From: Candidatus Methanomethylicaceae archaeon
GTDB lineage: Archaea > Thermoproteota > Methanomethylicia > Methanomethylicales > Methanomethylicaceae
Reading direction: 5' to 3'
Assembly (NCBI GenBank): GCA_025057955.1
Contig: JANXER010000007.1
Location: forward strand, 1-53,336
Length of the DNA: 53,336 nt
Positions within the stretch are counted from its first letter, which is position 1. Every line of letters starts with the position of its first letter. The notes under the pieces are model-generated. The model made no database searches and was not told the origin of the DNA. It saw nothing but the letters and a program-made list of their open reading frames with translations. Shown here piece by piece: positions 20,620-29,964 of the stretch. The position numbers and the translations under genes were made by a program.

Positions 20620-21246
20620 TTGATAAATCTAAAATCTGTATTTAGCGACTTCATTCAACCTATGGTTCCAAGAGGACCATCTCCAGCCTTCTCTCTTGTT
20701 CATTTAATAAAAACACTTTTACTATTGGAAAATGAAAGCATGGGCCGCCAAACTCTATCAAGATATTTAAATTTGGGAGAGGGCTCAGTTAGAACTATTA
20801 TCAAAAGGCTTTCTGAAAAAGGATTAATATTTGTTGATCCCGTTGGTGGATGCTCTTTAACTGAACTTGGTCATGATTTAGTAAAAAAAATTAGAGAGGT
20901 GATAATATCAGAAAGAGAAATAAATTTGAAGGATTTTGAAATAAAATCTCAAGCTTGGGCAATACACATTAGACCTATGTTCAATATGACTATTAATATC
21001 ACAAAGCTTAGAGATATAGCTGTAAAGAATGGTGCAGATGGAATGCTAATATTTTCCTTTAGAGATTCTAAGATTTCTCTTCCGCTTGTTTATGAGGATA
21101 TTTCAAGGGATTTTCCAGAAGTAAGGGATTTACTAATTAAATCATTTGAATTAAGAGATGGAGATTTAATTTTTGTGGGTTTTGCTGAAAATAGAAAATT
21201 GGCTGAGCTAAGCACACTTGCAGCTGCTATTTCATTATTTCTATAG
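20620..21246 (+). CDS. Archaeal wHTH transcriptional regulator (DUF4443-like)
   Basis: TTG start; GEGSVRTIIKRLSEKGLIFVDPVGGCSLTELG wHTH plus C-terminal archaeal domain. Confidence 0.7.
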   Translation: MINLKSVFSDFIQPMVPRGPSPAFSLVHLIKTLLLLENESMGRQTLSRYLNLGEGSVRTIIKRLSEKGLIFVDPVGGCSLTELGHDLVKKIREVIISEREINLKDFEIKSQAWAIHIRPMFNMTINITKLRDIAVKNGADGMLIFSFRDSKISLPLVYEDISRDFPEVRDLLIKSFELRDGDLIFVGFAENRKLAELSTLAAAISLFL

Positions 21247-21304
21247 AATTTTAGAAAAATATAAATTTTAGTCCTTATTGTATTAATTTCTTGGTGTAAA
21301 AATT

Positions 21305-22276
21305 ATGAAAAAAAGTACAATTGTACTATCTATAATCCTTTTAGTACTAATAGTTTCCGCTGGTGCTTATGCTATACCCTCAATCTTCTATAAGAAAGAG
21401 AAGATAAGAGTTGGTTATCTTACTGGCGATTTACATCACTTAGCTCTTTTTGTAGCCTTAGCAAATAACTACTTCGCTGAAAGGGGATTAGAATTGGAAC
21501 TCTATGAATATGTTAATGGTCCAACGCTTATGCAACACTTCATTGCAGGTGAGCTAGATTTTGCTTATGTAGGCACACCCCCTGCATTAACAGCTAGAGC
21601 ACGTGGCATAGGTACGAACAATACAAATATTCCTGTGGTGATAGGATCAGCTAACCTCGAAGGCTCTGCACTTGTGGTTAATCCTAATATAATTAAGAAA
21701 ATCAGTGATTTGAATAATAAGAGAATTGGCACTCCTGGCACTGGAACCATACAAGATGTTATGATAACAATATATGCCAAAGCCAATAACATAACAATAA
21801 CTAAGTATCCAGGAAGAATAGCTGATTTAGTCCTTCAATATGGTAGAGGGGAAATAGATGGATTTATTGGATGGGAGCCTTTTCCATCAATGGCCATTCA
21901 TCAACATAATGCATCTATTTTACTAACTTCTCGCGATATAATGCCAAATCATCAATGTTGTGTTCTAGTCACTACTGAAAGAATGTACAATACTCGCCCT
22001 GATATCGTTGAAAGAGTAATATCAGCACACAATGTTGCAATAGATTTCATCCTTAGCAACCCATCAGCCGCTAAGAAAATTGCAGTTGAAAGAACCAAAC
22101 TCCCTGAGCCAGTAGTAGAAATGGCTTTATCAAGGATAAAATTCTCAAAAACCGTTAATGTGGAGACCATAAGGACTTTTCTCAGTGAAATGATCTCTCT
22201 AGGAATCATAAAAGAGGTTGATAGAAATCAAATAGATGAGTTTATAAGGGGATTTGTAAGAATACCAAGCAAATGA
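21305..22276 (+). CDS. ABC transporter substrate-binding protein, SsuA/TauA/NMT1-like
   Basis: Signal/TM N-terminus, RVGYLTGDLHHLALFVALANNYFAERGLELELYEY, DFAYVGTPPALTARARG, GEIDGFIGWEPFPSMA. Confidence 0.88.
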   Translation: MKKSTIVLSIILLVLIVSAGAYAIPSIFYKKEKIRVGYLTGDLHHLALFVALANNYFAERGLELELYEYVNGPTLMQHFIAGELDFAYVGTPPALTARARGIGTNNTNIPVVIGSANLEGSALVVNPNIIKKISDLNNKRIGTPGTGTIQDVMITIYAKANNITITKYPGRIADLVLQYGRGEIDGFIGWEPFPSMAIHQHNASILLTSRDIMPNHQCCVLVTTERMYNTRPDIVERVISAHNVAIDFILSNPSAAKKIAVERTKLPEPVVEMALSRIKFSKTVNVETIRTFLSEMISLGIIKEVDRNQIDEFIRGFVRIPSK

Positions 22277-23061
22277 CACTAGTAAATAGAAGATTAATTT
22301 ACTCTCTTCTTTACTATATAATCTCCATAGCTACATTTCTTACTTTATGGGAAATTCTCGTTATTCTACTATCCAATCCATATTTTCCAAGCCCTCTATC
22401 CATCTTTAGAGCTATCACTAGAATTGCTATATTTGGCGATATAGATGGTTATACGCTGATACAGCATATCTATGCCAGCTTAGAAAGAGTAATGATTGGG
22501 TTCTTTATTGCAGTAATAACAGGAGTTCCGCTTGGACTCTTGATTGGAATATTTCCCATTGTTAGAGCTCTTTCCATTCCTGTAATAGAGCCAATACGTT
22601 TCATTCCTCCTATAGCATGGATTCCTCTTGCCATTATCCTTCTTGTAGGAATGTCAAGATATGCATTCATAATATGGGTTGGCGCATTCTTCCCCATTCT
22701 TCTTAATACCATTGCAGGTGTAAAGAGAACTTCCATAACTCTCGTTCAAATGGCAAAGACATTTGGTGCAGATAGAAATCAAATAATTATGAAAATAATT
22801 TTTCCAAGTTCTCTTCCTGAAGTTATGACTGGATTGAGGGTTGGATTAGGAGTTGGCTGGATGTGTATTGTTGCAGCAGAAATGATTGGAGGAGATCCAA
22901 TAGGCTTGGGTAGATTAATAATAAAATATGCTAATTTAATTCAAACTGATGTTGTAGTTGCTGGAATGATTTCTATAAGTCTCATAGGAATGTGTATTAA
23001 CTATATGATACTAGCTCTTGAGAAGAGAATGTTCAAATGGAGGGTTGAGGTGACCACATGA
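22273..23061 (+). CDS. ABC transporter permease, SsuC/TauC-like
   Basis: Multi-TM; permease EAA-type loop AKTFGADRNQIIMKIIFPSSLPEVMTGLRVGLGVGWMCIVAAEMIG. Confidence 0.9.
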   Translation: MTLVNRRLIYSLLYYIISIATFLTLWEILVILLSNPYFPSPLSIFRAITRIAIFGDIDGYTLIQHIYASLERVMIGFFIAVITGVPLGLLIGIFPIVRALSIPVIEPIRFIPPIAWIPLAIILLVGMSRYAFIIWVGAFFPILLNTIAGVKRTSITLVQMAKTFGADRNQIIMKIIFPSSLPEVMTGLRVGLGVGWMCIVAAEMIGGDPIGLGRLIIKYANLIQTDVVVAGMISISLIGMCINYMILALEKRMFKWRVEVTT

Positions 23062-23823
23062 TTGGCAGAGGATGAAATTATCATAGATTCCATATCCAAA
23101 TCATTTAAGCAAGGATCTCAAACTCTTGAAGTAATAAAAGAAGTTTCCTTCAATGTAAGTAGAGGGGAATTTATATGCATTGTAGGGCCATCTGGCTGTG
23201 GAAAAACAACTTTATTGAAAATGATTTGTGGATTAGAACCTCCAACACTAGGTAGAATTTTAATAAGAGGAAATCCTCCAAATCCAAAGGTACATAAATT
23301 TGGTGTAATATTTCAAGAGGATTCTCTAATGCCTTGGAGAAATGTAATGAATAATATAAAGTTTGGATTAGAAATAAGAGGAATGGATGAGATAAAAGCT
23401 AAGCAAATAGCTGAAAAGTATATTGAAATTGTTGGTCTAAAGGGTTTTGAGAATTACTATCCTCATCAATTATCTGGTGGTATGAAAAAGAGAGTTGCAA
23501 TTGCTAGGGCTTTAGCGATAGATCCGGATTTGATATTAATGGATGAACCCTTTGCTGATTTAGATGCTCAAACTAGATCCTTTATGCAAAAGGAGCTCTT
23601 TAGAATATGGTCTGGGCTTAATAAAACTATAATTTTCATAACGCATAATGTGGAGGAAGCCGTCTTCTTAGCTCAAAGAGTTATTATTATGACTAGGCGA
23701 CCAAGTAGAGTGAAAGCTATAATAAAAATAGATTTACCTCATCCTAGAAATAGACTGAGCCCTCCATTTATCTCCTATAGAGAGAAGATATTAAATATGT
23801 TTCATGAAGAGATATGGGGGTGA
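23062..23823 (+). CDS. ABC transporter ATP-binding protein, SsuB/TauB-like
   Basis: TTG start; GPSGCGKTTLLKMICGLEPP, QLSGGMKKRVAIARALAIDPDLILMDEPFADLDAQTR. Confidence 0.92.
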   Translation: MAEDEIIIDSISKSFKQGSQTLEVIKEVSFNVSRGEFICIVGPSGCGKTTLLKMICGLEPPTLGRILIRGNPPNPKVHKFGVIFQEDSLMPWRNVMNNIKFGLEIRGMDEIKAKQIAEKYIEIVGLKGFENYYPHQLSGGMKKRVAIARALAIDPDLILMDEPFADLDAQTRSFMQKELFRIWSGLNKTIIFITHNVEEAVFLAQRVIIMTRRPSRVKAIIKIDLPHPRNRLSPPFISYREKILNMFHEEIWG

Positions 23824-24373
23824 TTCTATAGAGGAGAAAAGTATAGTTGAGGAATTAATTGATTCATTACTAATTTCTAACGAAGAGTTCTCCTCTACTC
23901 TGCGTTCTATAATGAAGCGAAAGAATATTTCATTGAAAGAATTAAGTCAAGGGTGTAACATACCAATTAGTACATTGAATAAAATAATAAGCGAATCTAG
24001 AGATTTGAGAATCTCCACCCTTAGAGCCATTATTAATTATTTCAAATCATTGGAATCCCTTTCCTCTGATATAGTCATTGGTGTAATTGCCTCAAGAATT
24101 TGTTTAGATACATTATCGAAACATCAAATCTATGTGAAAGATAAAAAAGTTCTTATTAAGGAGTATCCAGTAGCAACAATAGAGGATGCTATAATAAGTG
24201 CAATAAGAGCTACACGAGATGGAGTTCATGGAATAGTTTGTGCACCAATAGTTGCAAGCATAATAGAGAAGTTCTTAAAGGTACCAATAGTTTGCATAAA
24301 GGTTGGTGAGATCAACGTTTTAGAATCAATTAATCTACTTGTGGATAAAATAATTTCACAGAAATCCTCTTAA
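23804..24373 (+). CDS. XRE/HTH_3-type regulator with C-terminal putative sensor domain, just upstream of mcrB
   Basis: ISLKELSQGCNIPISTLNKIISESRDLRISTLRAIINYF HTH; C-terminal alpha/beta domain weakly resembling a PrpR-N-like sensor. Confidence 0.7.
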   Translation: MKRYGGDSIEEKSIVEELIDSLLISNEEFSSTLRSIMKRKNISLKELSQGCNIPISTLNKIISESRDLRISTLRAIINYFKSLESLSSDIVIGVIASRICLDTLSKHQIYVKDKKVLIKEYPVATIEDAIISAIRATRDGVHGIVCAPIVASIIEKFLKVPIVCIKVGEINVLESINLLVDKIISQKSS

Positions 24374-24428
24374 TTTTTTGTTTCAAATGAAATAATTGAT
24401 CAATAATTAGCAAAACCCCACTAGATGA

Positions 24429-24443
24429 ATACTTTTAAATACT
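24429..24443 (+). promoter_or_regulatory. Putative TATA box of the mcrBGA operon
   Basis: 'atacttttaaatact' about 45-60 nt upstream of the likely mcrB ATG (24489); SD-like 'gagga' at 24476-24480. Confidence 0.45.
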
Positions 24444-24488
24444 CCCCATAATTCTACTTATCTCAAAAGCATAGTGAGGATGGAATTT

Positions 24489-25823
24489 ATGGCAAAGTAT
24501 ATGGACAAAATTGATCTCTATGACGATCGTGGAAGGCTTTTTGATACCAATGTTCCATTGGAGGCAATAAGTCCACTCAAGAATCCAGCAATTCAGAAAA
24601 TAATTAACAATATAAAGCAATTTGTGGCAGTAAATCTTGAAGGCATAGAAAAGGCCTTATCGATAGGAGAGGTTGGTGGAAAGTTCTGTATTATAAGAGG
24701 AAGAACACTAAAGCTAGATTTAGTAAAAAATGCAGAAGCCATCGCTGAGGATTTGAAGAAATGTCTTCAAGTTGATAAGGAAGATGATACTGATGTTAGA
24801 GCAATAAAGGGAGGAAAGTACTTACTAGTTAGAGTTCCAAAGAGAAGATTGGATGCTGGTGTTGAATATACAACAGGTGTAACAGCAGTTGCTGCTGCTC
24901 TTTGCTGTATAATAATACAAAGATTTAACGTCAGCATATGGGATGCTGATTTAATACATACGGCAGTTTGGGGAAGATATCCTCAAACCATGGATATGCT
25001 AGGAGGCAATGTTTCCTCGCTATTAGCAGTACCACAACAAAATGAAGGTATGGGATATGCGCTTAGAAATATTCCATGTGCTAGCATTGCTCTTATAACA
25101 AGGAAAAATGCAATGAATGCTGCAGCATTGGCAGCCATATTAGAACAGACTGCTATGTTTGAGATGGGTGATGCTATAGGAAACTTTGAACGATATCATC
25201 TATTGGGATTAGCTTATCAAGGATTAAATGCCAATAATTTAGTATATGATTTAGTTAAGGAAAATGGAAAAGATGGAACACTTGGAAGCGTAGTTATTTC
25301 CACTGTGAAAAGAGCTTTAGCAGATGGTGTAATAAGACCGCTTAGTAAAATGCCCTCTGGCTATACCCTATATACAACTGATGACTTGAATAAATGGAAT
25401 GCTTATGCTGCTGCAGGATTATTAGCTGCAACCATGGTAACATGTGGTGCAGCTAGAGCTATGCAACATATTCCCTCTGTGCTAATTTACTTCAATGACT
25501 TAATTGAAAGAGAAACTGGTTTGCCTGGTGTGGATTTTGGAAGAGTTGCAGGAACTGGAGTTGAAATGGCCTTCTTCAGCCACTCAATTTATGGAGGAGG
25601 AAATCCTGCAGTGTTTCATGGAAATCATATAGTAACAAGGCATAGTAAGGGTTTTGCTATACCATGTGTAGCTGCAGCTGTAGCATTAGACGCTGGAACT
25701 ACAATTTACAGCCCTGAAAAGATTAGTGGAATTGTTGGAGAAGTCTTAAGCGAAGTACCTGAACTTAGAGAACCATTGCGTTATGTTAATGAAGCCGCAG
25801 TTTCTATAAAAGGAGGTGTTTAA
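24489..25823 (+). CDS. mcrB: Methyl-coenzyme M reductase, beta subunit
   Basis: [36 protein letters not shown]..., [40 protein letters not shown]. Confidence 0.97.
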   Translation: MAKYMDKIDLYDDRGRLFDTNVPLEAISPLKNPAIQKIINNIKQFVAVNLEGIEKALSIGEVGGKFCIIRGRTLKLDLVKNAEAIAEDLKKCLQVDKEDDTDVRAIKGGKYLLVRVPKRRLDAGVEYTTGVTAVAAALCCIIIQRFNVSIWDADLIHTAVWGRYPQTMDMLGGNVSSLLAVPQQNEGMGYALRNIPCASIALITRKNAMNAAALAAILEQTAMFEMGDAIGNFERYHLLGLAYQGLNANNLVYDLVKENGKDGTLGSVVISTVKRALADGVIRPLSKMPSGYTLYTTDDLNKWNAYAAAGLLAATMVTCGAARAMQHIPSVLIYFNDLIERETGLPGVDFGRVAGTGVEMAFFSHSIYGGGNPAVFHGNHIVTRHSKGFAIPCVAAAVALDAGTTIYSPEKISGIVGEVLSEVPELREPLRYVNEAAVSIKGGV

Positions 25824-25824
25824 G

Positions 25825-26601
25825 ATGATAGATTATAAGCCACAATATTATCCTGGATCATCCATTATAGCTGCTAATAGAAGAAAATACATCAATCCAA
25901 ATTATAAATTGGAAAAATTAAGATCCATAAGTGATGAGGATTTGGTCAGATTATTGGGACATAGAGCTCCAGGAGAGGCATATAAAAGTGTTCATCCACC
26001 ACTTGAGGAGATGGGAGAGCCAGAGTGTCCAATTAGACGATTAGTTGAACCTACGCCAGGTGCTAAAGCAGGAGATAGAATTAGATATGTACAGTTCACA
26101 GATTCAGTATACTTTGCTCCATTGGCTCCATATATGAGAGCATGGATGGGGCACTATAGATATCGAGGTGTGGATATAGGCGTACTATCTGGTAGAGTTC
26201 CATTGGAAGCAAGGGAACGCGATTTAGAGAAAGTAGCAAAGGAGCTTATAGAGACAGAAGTCTTCGATCCAGCAAGAGTAGGAATAAGAGGCGCCACTGT
26301 ACATGGCCATGCCTTAAGATTGGATGAAAATGGCATGATGTTCGATGCTCTGAGAAGATATCAGCTTGATAAGACCACTGGTGAAGTGGTATACGTTAAG
26401 GATCAAGTAGGCGTACCATTAGATAAGCCAATAACTCTTGGAAAACCAATGCCAGAGGATGAATTGAGAAAGAGAACCAGCGAATTTAGAGTGGATGGTG
26501 TAAGCTTTAGAACTGATGATGAACTCATAAGATTTATACAGAGGATTCATATATTAAGAACAGAAGCAGGTTTTGATCCAAATAAAGTTAAAGGAGTATA
26601 G
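25825..26601 (+). CDS. mcrG: Methyl-coenzyme M reductase, gamma subunit
   Basis: [81 protein letters not shown]. Confidence 0.97.
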   Translation: MIDYKPQYYPGSSIIAANRRKYINPNYKLEKLRSISDEDLVRLLGHRAPGEAYKSVHPPLEEMGEPECPIRRLVEPTPGAKAGDRIRYVQFTDSVYFAPLAPYMRAWMGHYRYRGVDIGVLSGRVPLEARERDLEKVAKELIETEVFDPARVGIRGATVHGHALRLDENGMMFDALRRYQLDKTTGEVVYVKDQVGVPLDKPITLGKPMPEDELRKRTSEFRVDGVSFRTDDELIRFIQRIHILRTEAGFDPNKVKGV

Positions 26602-26612
26602 GGGGTGGGTTT

Positions 26613-28280
26613 ATGAGTGAGGAGAAAAAGTTTATAGAAGCTCTAAGGAGAAAATTTAAAGAAGCTCCCGAGGAGAAATTTACTAAGTTCTACATATATG
26701 ATGGATGGAAGCAATCTAAGAGGAAAAGAGAATTTGTAGAAATTGCTCAAAAAATAGCAAAGGAAAGGAGAATTCCATTCTATAATCCAGATCTTCACCT
26801 AGGAGGCATTCCATTAGGCCAAAGAGTTTTAATGCCCTACAGACTATCAGGAACCGATATATACTGCGAGGGTGATGATCTTCACTTCATTAATAATGCT
26901 GCAATGCAGCAAATGTGGCATGATATTAGACGAACTGTCATAGTTGGCTTAGATGCTGCTCATATGGTCTTAACTAAGAGGCTTGGTAAAGAAGTAACCC
27001 CTGAAACTATAAATCACTACTTGGAAGTATTGAATCATGCCTTGCCTGGTGCTGCCGTAGTTCAAGAACATATGGTTGAAACACATCCTGGTCTTGTCGC
27101 AGATAGCTATGTGAAAGTGTTCACTGGTGATGATGAGCTAGCGGATGAAATTGATGATAGATTTCTAATAGACATCAATAAGGAGTTTCCATCAGATCAT
27201 GCTCAACAGCTAAAGGCAGCTATTGGAAAGAGACTCTATCAAGTTTGTAGAATGCCAACAATTGTTGCTATGACTTGTGATGGAGCTACCATGTCGAGAT
27301 GGGCTGCTATGCAAATTTCAATGTCTATGATTAATGCCTATAAGCTAATGGCAGGTGAAGCTGCTGTAGCAGAATTTGCATTTGCTGCAAAGCATGCTGA
27401 ATTAATTGAAATGGGTACTTTAATGCCTTGGAGAAGAGCCAGAGGTCCTAATGAGCCTGGGGGTATTCCACTAGGATATATTGCAGATATATGTCAAGCT
27501 TCCAGGGTTAAGCCAGAAGATCCCGTTTGGGTTGCTCTTGAGGCAATATCCATGGGTGCAGTATTATATGATCAATTCTGGTTCGGTAGCTATATGTCTG
27601 GTGGCGTAGGATTCACACAATATGCTACATGCACTTACACAGATAATATACTTGATGACTTCTGCTATTATGGTGCAGATTATGTGAAGAAGAAATATGG
27701 TGGATTTGCTAAAGTTAAACCAAATTGGGATATTATTAAGGATATAGCAACAGAAGTATCCATATATGGATTAGAGCAATACGAGAGATTTCCAGCATTA
27801 ATGGAAACTCACTTTGGAGGATCTCAGAGAGCTGCTGTAGTAGCTGCTGCAGCAGGAGTATCTGTGGCTTTAGCAACTGGTCATTCTACTGCTGGTGTAA
27901 ATGCATGGTATTTGAGCCAATTATTACATAAGGAAGAGATGGGTAGACTTGGATTCTATGGCTATGATTGTCAAGATCAATGCGGCTCTACAAATAGTTT
28001 CTCATGGAGAAGTGATGAAGGCTTAGTTTTCAATTTAAGAGGAGTTAACTATCCCAATTATGCAATGAATGTAGGCCATCAATCTGCATACACTGGAATA
28101 ATTTCAGCGGCTCATGGTGGAAGAGGAGACGCATGGACAACCAATCCATTAATTAAAGTAGCATTTGCTGACAAGGATTTGAAGTTTGACTTCACACATC
28201 CAAGGCTATGCTTTGGAAAGGGCGCTCTTAGAGAATTCATGCCTGCAGGAGAAAGAGATCTCATAATTCCAAGCCACTAA
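26613..28280 (+). CDS. mcrA: Methyl-coenzyme M reductase, alpha subunit (canonical methanogen type)
   Basis: [92 protein letters not shown]. Confidence 0.98.
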   Translation: MSEEKKFIEALRRKFKEAPEEKFTKFYIYDGWKQSKRKREFVEIAQKIAKERRIPFYNPDLHLGGIPLGQRVLMPYRLSGTDIYCEGDDLHFINNAAMQQMWHDIRRTVIVGLDAAHMVLTKRLGKEVTPETINHYLEVLNHALPGAAVVQEHMVETHPGLVADSYVKVFTGDDELADEIDDRFLIDINKEFPSDHAQQLKAAIGKRLYQVCRMPTIVAMTCDGATMSRWAAMQISMSMINAYKLMAGEAAVAEFAFAAKHAELIEMGTLMPWRRARGPNEPGGIPLGYIADICQASRVKPEDPVWVALEAISMGAVLYDQFWFGSYMSGGVGFTQYATCTYTDNILDDFCYYGADYVKKKYGGFAKVKPNWDIIKDIATEVSIYGLEQYERFPALMETHFGGSQRAAVVAAAAGVSVALATGHSTAGVNAWYLSQLLHKEEMGRLGFYGYDCQDQCGSTNSFSWRSDEGLVFNLRGVNYPNYAMNVGHQSAYTGIISAAHGGRGDAWTTNPLIKVAFADKDLKFDFTHPRLCFGKGALREFMPAGERDLIIPSH

Positions 28281-28310
28281 TTTCTCTTTTTTATAAGAAA
28301 TGAATTTTTT

Positions 28311-28943
28311 ATGAGTAATGGATTTTTAGCTTTAAAGAGAATTATTGAAACTATATTTGATATCTTTACATTATCACCAAAGGAAGCAAGAGAGAAGTAT
28401 GATGAATTTCCTAATTTTGCTGAACAAATTGCAAAATTATTTCAAGAGGATCGCCTTTTTGAAATACCAGAAAGATTAAACTTACAATTGGAAATTGTGA
28501 AATCCTTTAGTCCAAAAGTTCGCCCTGCCCTTGATCCATATACTTCATTACAAATTGGTGTATTCAATAAGAATTTCTCAGATTGGGAAATTGGAAGATT
28601 TTTAAACTATCCTGAATGTTGCATAAGATCCTTTATTGAAGAGATTAGATATGGCTTTGATGAAAGGCATTTGAATGAATTGAAGACATTGAGTAGAGAT
28701 TGCATTTTCATAACCACGGCTGGTTTTATTCCTCATAGCATATTTTGTGAAAAATCCATTGAAACAGGATTGGCATCTATAATCAAGTATAATGAGCTTC
28801 TACTGTTAGAAGAACTAGAAGAAGAATTAGCAAAAGCTTTACCTCATTCCCATCCAGAGTATTGGCATCATTATTATGATGTTTTGAAATTTGATACATC
28901 ACATATTATTTTTGGGAGATCTTCTAAGGATTCGATTATATAA
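28311..28943 (+). CDS. DUF483-like protein
   Basis: WEIGRFLNYPECCIRSFIEEIRYGFDERHLNEL; directly downstream of mcrA. Confidence 0.7.
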   Translation: MSNGFLALKRIIETIFDIFTLSPKEAREKYDEFPNFAEQIAKLFQEDRLFEIPERLNLQLEIVKSFSPKVRPALDPYTSLQIGVFNKNFSDWEIGRFLNYPECCIRSFIEEIRYGFDERHLNELKTLSRDCIFITTAGFIPHSIFCEKSIETGLASIIKYNELLLLEELEEELAKALPHSHPEYWHHYYDVLKFDTSHIIFGRSSKDSII

Positions 28944-29641
28944 TCAACATCATGAGGAGAATATTCTCCCTCTCTATTTACAAATACAGAAACATCAGCT
29001 ACTCTCATTGCCATTAAATCATTTATATCATTTCCCACCATAACTACACATGCATAGAATGCTTTTAGCTTTTTAACAAACTCCATTTTATCTTGTGGAG
29101 AAGCATTGTATAAAACAAATTGTTTATTTATTTTCAATATTTCTGCACATTTCAATGTAGCCCTTTTACAATTTCCTGTGGCTATAAACAAGTCGCTCAT
29201 TTTCTTTATTTCATTCAAGATTTTTTTCAAATCCTCGTATATTCTCCCGCCTAATCCCACGCAATATATAGGCTCCCCATGGTTATCTAATATAAGTGCT
29301 ATGCAAGTTCCTATCTCAGAGCCACAATGTTTATCTGCTAAACCTTCAACCTCCTTTAAAGCCTTCAAAATCTCTTCTTTTAATATAATGTTTTCATCAA
29401 TTTTCGGTGGGGCTTTTGAAAAAGCACAGCTTATCTTAAGAAGGGGTTTTTGTTTTTCTATTCTCCTTAAATCTCCTTCTATATTTAGTAAATAGCCATC
29501 AACTTCCCTTACAAGCTTCAGAGTATTTACATGATATAATAATCTTTCATTTTTTATATCAAAAGCTATTCTACAAGGTTTTAAAATAGTTCCAGATTTA
29601 TCTAATATCAAAGCTACCCTCAAATCTATCCTGCACCACAT
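28874..29641 (-). CDS. Soluble HAD-superfamily protein resembling a P-type ATPase P-domain
   Basis: LILDKSGTILKP (P-type-like DK[ST]GT), IATGNCKRAT, VVMVGNDINDLMAMRVADVSV; no TM segments; start could be internal TTG. Confidence 0.75.
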   Translation of the reverse strand: MWCRIDLRVALILDKSGTILKPCRIAFDIKNERLLYHVNTLKLVREVDGYLLNIEGDLRRIEKQKPLLKISCAFSKAPPKIDENIILKEEILKALKEVEGLADKHCGSEIGTCIALILDNHGEPIYCVGLGGRIYEDLKKILNEIKKMSDLFIATGNCKRATLKCAEILKINKQFVLYNASPQDKMEFVKKLKAFYACVVMVGNDINDLMAMRVADVSVFVNREGEYSPHDVDYIIESLEDLPKIICDVSNFKTS

Positions 29642-29913
29642 ACTCCAGCGCTTGAATCAATGGTCTCTTCATCTCTTATTTGCTCTTCTCTCTCAGCTTT
29701 TCTCTCAATTTTATGCTCTACCTTCTGTTGATTATGAGCAGAGAGTTGCTTTGACTCAATTACCTCTAAGAAATCAGCATCATATAGAAGATCAGTAGTA
29801 TCTAGTCTTGCCCAAAGCTTTCCATCCATGTTTTTAAATTCTATGATTCTACCAATGGTACCTGTTCTCCTATATATTACCATGGATCCCTCTTTAATCT
29901 TCAACACCCCCAA
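29626..29913 (-). CDS. DUF2098-like protein
   Basis: IKEGSMVIYRRTGTIGRIIEFKNMDGKLWARLDTTDLLYDADFLEVIE; ends ...GVCGAG. Confidence 0.7.
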   Translation of the reverse strand: MGVLKIKEGSMVIYRRTGTIGRIIEFKNMDGKLWARLDTTDLLYDADFLEVIESKQLSAHNQQKVEHKIERKAEREEQIRDEETIDSSAGVCGAG

Positions 29914-29964
29914 AATCTTTAATATAAAATTCTACTTTTTTCCTTATTAATCTGAGGGACTATT

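Noticed and set aside
26613-28280. Possibility that McrA is an alkyl-CoM reductase (ACR-type)
   Set aside because: Conserved canonical motifs ([45 protein letters not shown]) fit methanogen-type MCR; a phylogeny would be needed to be certain.
28281-28310. Strong terminator after mcrA (T-rich run with small stem)
   Set aside because: T6 tracts and a weak tttct/agaaa pairing exist, but such runs are common in this AT-rich genome; not supportable without RNA data.
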